Positions 6,199-10,723 of a stretch of 10,723 nt of DNA are shown here, piece by piece; the first letter of the stretch is position 1; each line of letters starts with the position of its first letter. Source of the stretch: an uncultured Mycoplasmataceae bacterium (GTDB lineage: Bacteria; Bacillota_I; Bacilli_A; Mycoplasmatales; Mycoplasmoidaceae); assembly GCA_947176435.1 (NCBI GenBank), contig CAMWQH010000010.1, forward strand, positions 1 to 10,723, read 5' to 3'. The position numbers and the translations under genes are program-made. The notes beneath the pieces are model-generated. The model was given only the letters and a program-made list of their open reading frames with translations. It made no database searches and was not told the DNA's origin.

Positions 6199-6840
6199 TT
6201 ATTTCAACTTTTTTCTTAATTCTTTCTTTATTAGAGAAATATTGTCAGAGGTTAATAATGGAATTAATTTATTAATTTCATCAGGTTTTTTATCTCATCA
6301 TTTTAGTTTTAAAAGAATTTTTATCAATTCATCATCAAATCTTTTCTTGATTACTTTGGCCGGGTTACCAACTGCAATTGAATAAGGGGGAATGTCTGAA
6401 GCAACAGTACTATTTAATCCTATTATTGCACCATCTCCTATATGTACACCAGGAAGAATTGTACAATTTTGTCCAATTCAAACATCATTTCCTACAACTG
6501 TATCACCTTTAATTGGTAATTCAGAAAGTTTAGGAGCGTTCTGTTTTCAAGAATCCATAATGTAAAAAGGGTATGTAGATACACAATTCATTTTATGATT
6601 GGCTCCATTCATTACAAATTCTACACCCTTACCAATTTGACAAAATTTTCCAATAATTAATTTATCTCCAACAAAGTCATAATGGTGTGTAACGTGTTTT
6701 TCAAAATCTATGCCACTAAAATATGAAAACTCACCAGCAATAATGTTTTTATTTTTAATAGTTGGTTTAATATGTGTGACGGTTTTACAGTTTTTAACCG
6801 GATATATTTTATTTGGATCTGGATTTATTTTTTTAGCCAT
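6199..6840 (-). CDS. hexapeptide-repeat xenobiotic acetyltransferase (Vat/CatB type)
   Basis: The 213-residue protein aligns by eye along its full length with the Vat (streptogramin A) and CatB (chloramphenicol) acetyltransferases, which move an acetyl group from acetyl-CoA to a drug hydroxyl. Landmarks are NKIYPV near residue 12, [13 protein letters not shown] (58-70), MNGANHKM with the catalytic His at 82, the same position as in Vat[22 protein letters not shown] of the left-handed beta-helix, [21 protein letters not shown], and the KWWDKKPDEI tail. Three UGA codons encode Trp. The start at 6840 gives the family's usual N terminus. Related genes are widespread on chromosomes without proven resistance, so the substrate is open. 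It is divergent from ispG, with a 44-base spacer. Confidence 0.9.
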
Positions 6841-6869
6841 AAAAACTATGTTTTTATTTAATTAGTTAA

Positions 6870-6877
6870 ATTATAAT
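6870..6877. promoter_or_regulatory. overlapping divergent -10 boxes between acetyltransferase and ispG
   Basis: ATTATAAT again carries TATAAT on both strands (6872-6877 plus, 6875-6870 minus). On the plus strand the box ends seven bases before the ispG ATG, so transcription should begin at or next to the start codon. On the minus strand it leaves a leader of about 22 bases. Confidence 0.55.
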
Positions 6878-6884
6878 TTTTTTA

Positions 6885-7928
6885 ATGATTTATCTAAGAA
6901 ATAAAACAAAAAGAGTCCGCGTTGGTAATGTAACCATCGGCGGTCAAAATAAAGTAGTGATTCAAAGTATGACTAACACTAAAACTTCTAATGTTAGTGA
7001 TACGTTGAATCAAATTAATCAACTTATAAATAATGGATGCGAATTAGTTAGAGTCGCCATTTTAGATGAAGTTGATTTAGTTGGTTTAAAACAAATATGT
7101 AAAAAAGCAAAATGTCCTATTGTTGCCGATATTCATTTTAATTATTTATTTGCAATTAAAGCAATACAAGCGGGTGCTAAAAAAATTAGAATTAATCCAG
7201 GAAATATTTCTGATGAAAAACAATTAAAGGAAATAATTAAAGTTGCAAAGCAAAACAAAGTTGCTATCAGGATAGGCATTAATTCTGGTTCACTACCAAA
7301 AGGTGTAAAAGATACATGTAAGAACATTGTAGATGTTGCAATTAAATGAATTCGTTTTTTTGAAAAGAACAAATTTACTAATTTGGTCGTTTCATTAAAG
7401 TCTTCTGATCCAAACATGACAAAACAACTTTATTTAATGGGTGCATCAAAAATTAAGTACCCATTACACCTGGGTGTAACAGAAGCAGGAAGTTTAATAC
7501 CTTCTACTATCAAATCAACAATCGGATTACATGAAGTTCTTCAAAAAGGGATAGGTGATACAATAAGAATTTCTATTTCAGGAGATCCTTTGCAAGAACC
7601 GATTGTAGCCAAAAGGCTTTTAGTTGCATCTGGTGCAGATAAACACTCAACCAACATAATTTCTTGTCCCACATGTGGAAGAACTCTTTTTAACTTTAAT
7701 GAAATACTACAAAAAATTGAACAATTTACACTTAAGAATCCAAAAAACCTAACTGTTGCAGTTATGGGTTGTACTGTTAACGGCATTGGAGAATCTAAAA
7801 ATGCTGATATTGGTTTATATGGTGTTTCTAAAACAGAATGTATGCTAATAGTAAAAGGTAAACAATTAGGCAAATTCTCTACTAAAAAAATACTAAGTGT
7901 ATTTATTAATGAATACAACAAACTTTAA
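6885..7928 (+). CDS. ispG: IspG (GcpE), HMBPP synthase of the MEP pathway
   Basis: IspG reduces methylerythritol cyclodiphosphate to HMBPP, the second-last step of non-mevalonate isoprenoid synthesis, using a 4Fe-4S cluster and electrons from flavodoxin or ferredoxin. The 347-residue product has the N-terminal TIM-barrel part (VVIQSMTNTKTSNV, ELVRVAILDE, VADIHFNY, KIRINPGN, IRIGINSGSL) and HLGVTEAG. The C-terminal cluster domain has SCPTCGR (Cys261, Cys264) and MGCTVNGIGE (Cys296, with Glu303 as fourth ligand). All catalytic signatures are intact. One UGA-Trp occurs, at 7347. There is no Shine-Dalgarno sequence, and the -10 box almost touches the ATG. The other pathway genes are not in the window. 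Confidence 0.95.
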
Positions 7929-7932
7929 TTAA

Positions 7933-7938
7933 TATAAT
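7933..7938 (+). promoter_or_regulatory. -10 box before pheS
   Basis: TATAAT lies four bases after the ispG stop and ends 11 bases before the pheS ATG. Transcription from it would leave a leader of only about five bases. pheS may also be transcribed from ispG, since no terminator lies between them. Confidence 0.45.
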
Positions 7939-7949
7939 TATTAAATATT

Positions 7950-8966
7950 ATGCAAGCTGCTGAAATAAATAAACTAGCTGATGATTTATCTCGTCAATTA
8001 AAAGATATTAAGAACGAAAAACTAGCTATTGAGTGTCGTAATATTTTTACTAAGAAACATTTAGCACCGTTGTATGATGAACTTAAAATTGCTTCTAATG
8101 ATAAAAAGAAGGAATTAGGAATTTCAATTAATTTATTAAAAAATAAAATTTTAGAGATTACTGAAGAAAGAATTCAACAAATTAAATCAGAACTCGAATC
8201 TGCTAACCATGTAATTAATTACGATATTTATTTAAATGCCGCTGATCTTAAAAAAGGTACATTAACACCTTTATCAATGATGGCAAACGAAGTTATTTCG
8301 TTTTTTAAAAAAATGAACTTTAGAATCGAATCAGGTGATGAAGTAGTTAGAAGTTTAGACAACTTTGATAAATTAGACATTTCAAAAGATCACCCAGCAA
8401 GACAAGGTAATGATTCTTTCTATATAGATGAAGATTATATGTTGAGAACTCACTGTACTGCAACAACTGCAAAAGTTATTGCAAATAATAATTCTAAAGA
8501 TATCAGAGTTCTTTCTTTTGGTAATGTATATAGAAAAGATGATGATGATGCAACTCACTCACATCAATTCAATCAAATTGATATTGTTTGAGTTAAAGAA
8601 GGATTATCTCTTCAAAATCTAAAATGATTAGTTCATGAAATGTTAAAGTACATTTTCGGATCAAAAGTTGAAACAAGATTCAGACTTTCATATTTCCCAT
8701 TTACTGAACCTTCATTTGAAGTAGACATGACTTGTCCTTATTGCGAAGGTAAAGGATGTCCTATTTGTAAACAAACCGGTTGAATAGAATTATTAGGAGC
8801 CGGTATGCTTCATGCAAACGTTTTAAAAGCGGCTAATATAAATATTAAAACTGGATTAGCAGCAGGATTTGGTATTGACCGTTTAGCAATGATTAAGTAC
8901 GGTATAAAAGATATCCGTGATTTATATTCAAATGACTTTAGAGTGTTAAATCAATTTAAAAAATAA
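7950..8966 (+). CDS. pheS: phenylalanyl-tRNA synthetase alpha subunit
   Basis: PheS is the catalytic subunit of the alpha2-beta2 enzyme that charges tRNA-Phe. The 338-residue product has an N-terminal helical coiled-coil region that binds tRNA (about 1-85), then class II synthetase motifs: [13 protein letters not shown], the motif 2 region [27 protein letters not shown], and motif 3 [18 protein letters not shown]. Also present is the Cys-rich block [17 protein letters not shown] followed by IELLGAGML, as in Bacillus PheS. In motif 3 the usual FAFG is LAAG and Glu-Arg is Asp-Arg; Asp is tolerated in class II enzymes. Three UGA-Trp codons occur. The gene has no Shine-Dalgarno sequence, and pheT begins two bases after its stop. 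Confidence 0.97.
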
Positions 8967-8968
8967 TT

Positions 8969-10723
8969 ATGATAGTTTCAAAAAAAGCAATAAGTTATTT
9001 AATTCCAAGAATAAATGAAATTAATGATGATCAAATCATTAAGGCTTTTAATAACTCTGGATGCGAAGTAGAAAGAATTATTAAGCACAACAAAGTTAAC
9101 AACTTAGTTATTGGTAAAATTTTAAAAATTGAAAAGCACCCTAATGCAGACAAATTAAACGTATGTACTGTTTTGCTTGATGAAAATAACACTCAACATA
9201 CAATAGTTTGTGGGGCTACAAACTTGGTCGTAGGTAAATATGTAATAGTTGCTCTTCAAGGCGCAAAAATGGTTGATGGTAGAGAAATACAATACAAAGA
9301 ATTACGTGGAGTTCTTTCTCAAGGAATGATCTGTGCTTATAGTGAATTAACAAATTTTGTTGATTTTTTAAGTCAATCTGATAGTAATGGCGTAATCTTG
9401 TTAGATGATGCTAAACTTGGAGACACAGACCCATTAAAATACATTAATTTAGAGGATACAATATATGATTTATCCCTACCTTCAAACAGAAACGATTTAA
9501 ATAGTGTCTATTCTATTTGTCAAGAATTAAATGGATACTTTGATTTAGGTTTTGTTAATGATAAAAATCAATCAAATTTAAAAATCGAAAGTTTATTAAA
9601 TGTATCAATAGATAAAAACGTTTGTTCAAGTGCAACATTCTTACAAGTTAAAAATGTAAGTGTTGCTGAATCGTCTTGACAAATTAAATCGTTTTTAATG
9701 AATAATGGAATTATTCCTGTCAATAATTTGATTGATAGATTAGCTATTATTTCTTTATTTACAAATATTTCAATCGTTGCATACGATTATGAAAAAGTTG
9801 GAACAAGTTTATCTATCCAAAAAAATTCAGAACAAATAAGCTCATCAATTTGTGGTAAAAAAATTGAATTAAATAATAATGACATAATCATTAAAAACAA
9901 AAACAACATCATAGGTTTAGCTGGCATCTGTCCTTTTGATGAGTTTAAGGTTTCTAATTCAACAAAGAATGCGTTAATTGAAATTGGAAATTATGACTTT
10001 AGGAGTATTAGAACTTCTATGGTTAGATTAAATTTATCAAGTGAAAACGGAAAGAGATTAACAAAGTCGTTGTCAAACTGATATATTTCAAAAGCACTTT
10101 CGTTATTTACAAATGTTTTTGAAAACGCTGAAATAATAACAGTTTTTTCAGACCTTAAAATAGAAGAAAAAAGAAAAATTGCTATTGACTTCAATGAAGC
10201 TAATGCATTCTTAGGAATTAATGAAAACCCAGACAACATTAAGAAATCATTAAATAAATACGGATATGATTTTGATGGTAATAACATTGTTGTTCCTGGA
10301 TATCGTTTAGATGTTCAAATCTATCAAGATGTATATGAAGAAATTTTAAAAATTGCTGATATTGACAAAATTAAAGGTTCTTCAATTAAAACTGAAATTG
10401 TTTTAAATGGCCACAATATTGAATTCAATAAGATTGATGAGATTAGAAAACTAATGAATTCAAACTATTTTACAGAAACTAGATCATATAACCTTGTTAA
10501 TAAACAATCTTTAGATCAATTTAATGTATTCCATCTAACAGACTCAGTAAAAATAGCTAATCCATTAAATTCTAATCACGAATACATGAGATCAAATTTA
10601 ATTGAGTCGTTACTTGATGTTTACCAATTCAATTTATCTTATAAAAACAATCTTCAACCTATATTTGAAATTCAAAAAATTTATTATTCTAATAAATCAG
10701 AATGAAATTTAACAGGATTAACA
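8969..10723 (+). CDS. pheT: phenylalanyl-tRNA synthetase beta subunit, 3' end cut by window
   Basis: The 585 codons present cover roughly three quarters of a usual PheT. Domains in order are: an N-terminal part; the EMAP/OB-fold tRNA-binding domain (about 40-150; IGKILKIEKHPNADKLNVC, YKELRGVLSQGMICAYSEL); the B3/B4 editing region (about 215-375); the B5 domain (about 412-475; VVPGYRLDVQIYQDVYEEI); and the start of the catalytic-like core (ETRSYNLVNKQ, ANPLNSNHEYMRSNL). The editing region is badly degraded: the usual LHAFD block reads IVAYD, so the editing His is Val270, and GLAGVMGGxxSxV reads GLAGICPFDEFKV. Three UGA codons encode Trp. It directly follows pheS, with no Shine-Dalgarno sequence, so it is probably translationally coupled. 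Confidence 0.96.

Overview
This is a piece of an AT-rich mollicute (Mycoplasma-type) chromosome. In most protein genes in-frame UGA codons fall where the family has tryptophan (genetic code 4); UGG is also used. Read this way, coding and RNA genes cover the window almost without gaps. Retention of ispG, a gene of the non-mevalonate (MEP) isoprenoid pathway that most mycoplasmas lack, points to a lineage such as that of M. penetrans, M. iowae or M. gallisepticum. That placement is an inference from gene content only.

Layout. Bases 1-1420 (+) hold two small TM2-domain membrane proteins (the first cut by the window edge) and ribF, the FMN/FAD-making enzyme. Then come tRNA-His, a TPP riboswitch that begins 12 bases after the tRNA's CCA end, a long hairpin touching the next start codon, and three overlapping genes: a ThiT-like thiamine-uptake membrane protein, a DUF402/Ntdp-like nucleotide phosphatase, and a helical, mollicute-type protein. 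A Ca2+/cation antiporter of the CaCA family lies on the minus strand (3509-4654); its 3' end overlaps that of the helical protein gene. It diverges from greA, which ends in a clear terminator.

Bases 5346-5758 hold five closely packed tRNA genes (Tyr, Gln, Lys, Leu, Gly), all with encoded CCA, closed by a strong terminator. Two minus-strand genes follow: a 103-residue unrecognised protein with a coiled-coil-like tail, and a hexapeptide-repeat acetyltransferase of the Vat/CatB type. Divergent from these, ispG, pheS and pheT run to the right edge, where pheT is cut after 585 codons.

The most notable points are: thiamine-sensing RNA that seems to be co-transcribed with tRNA-His; the MEP enzyme IspG in a reduced genome; a PheT whose editing domain has lost most signature residues; and promoters whose -10 box sits so close to the start codon that ispG and pheS mRNAs should be leaderless or nearly so. 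The motif ATTATAAT recurs in both divergent spacers and upstream of the tRNA array. I see no CRISPR array, transposase, phage genes or clearly new multi-gene system here.
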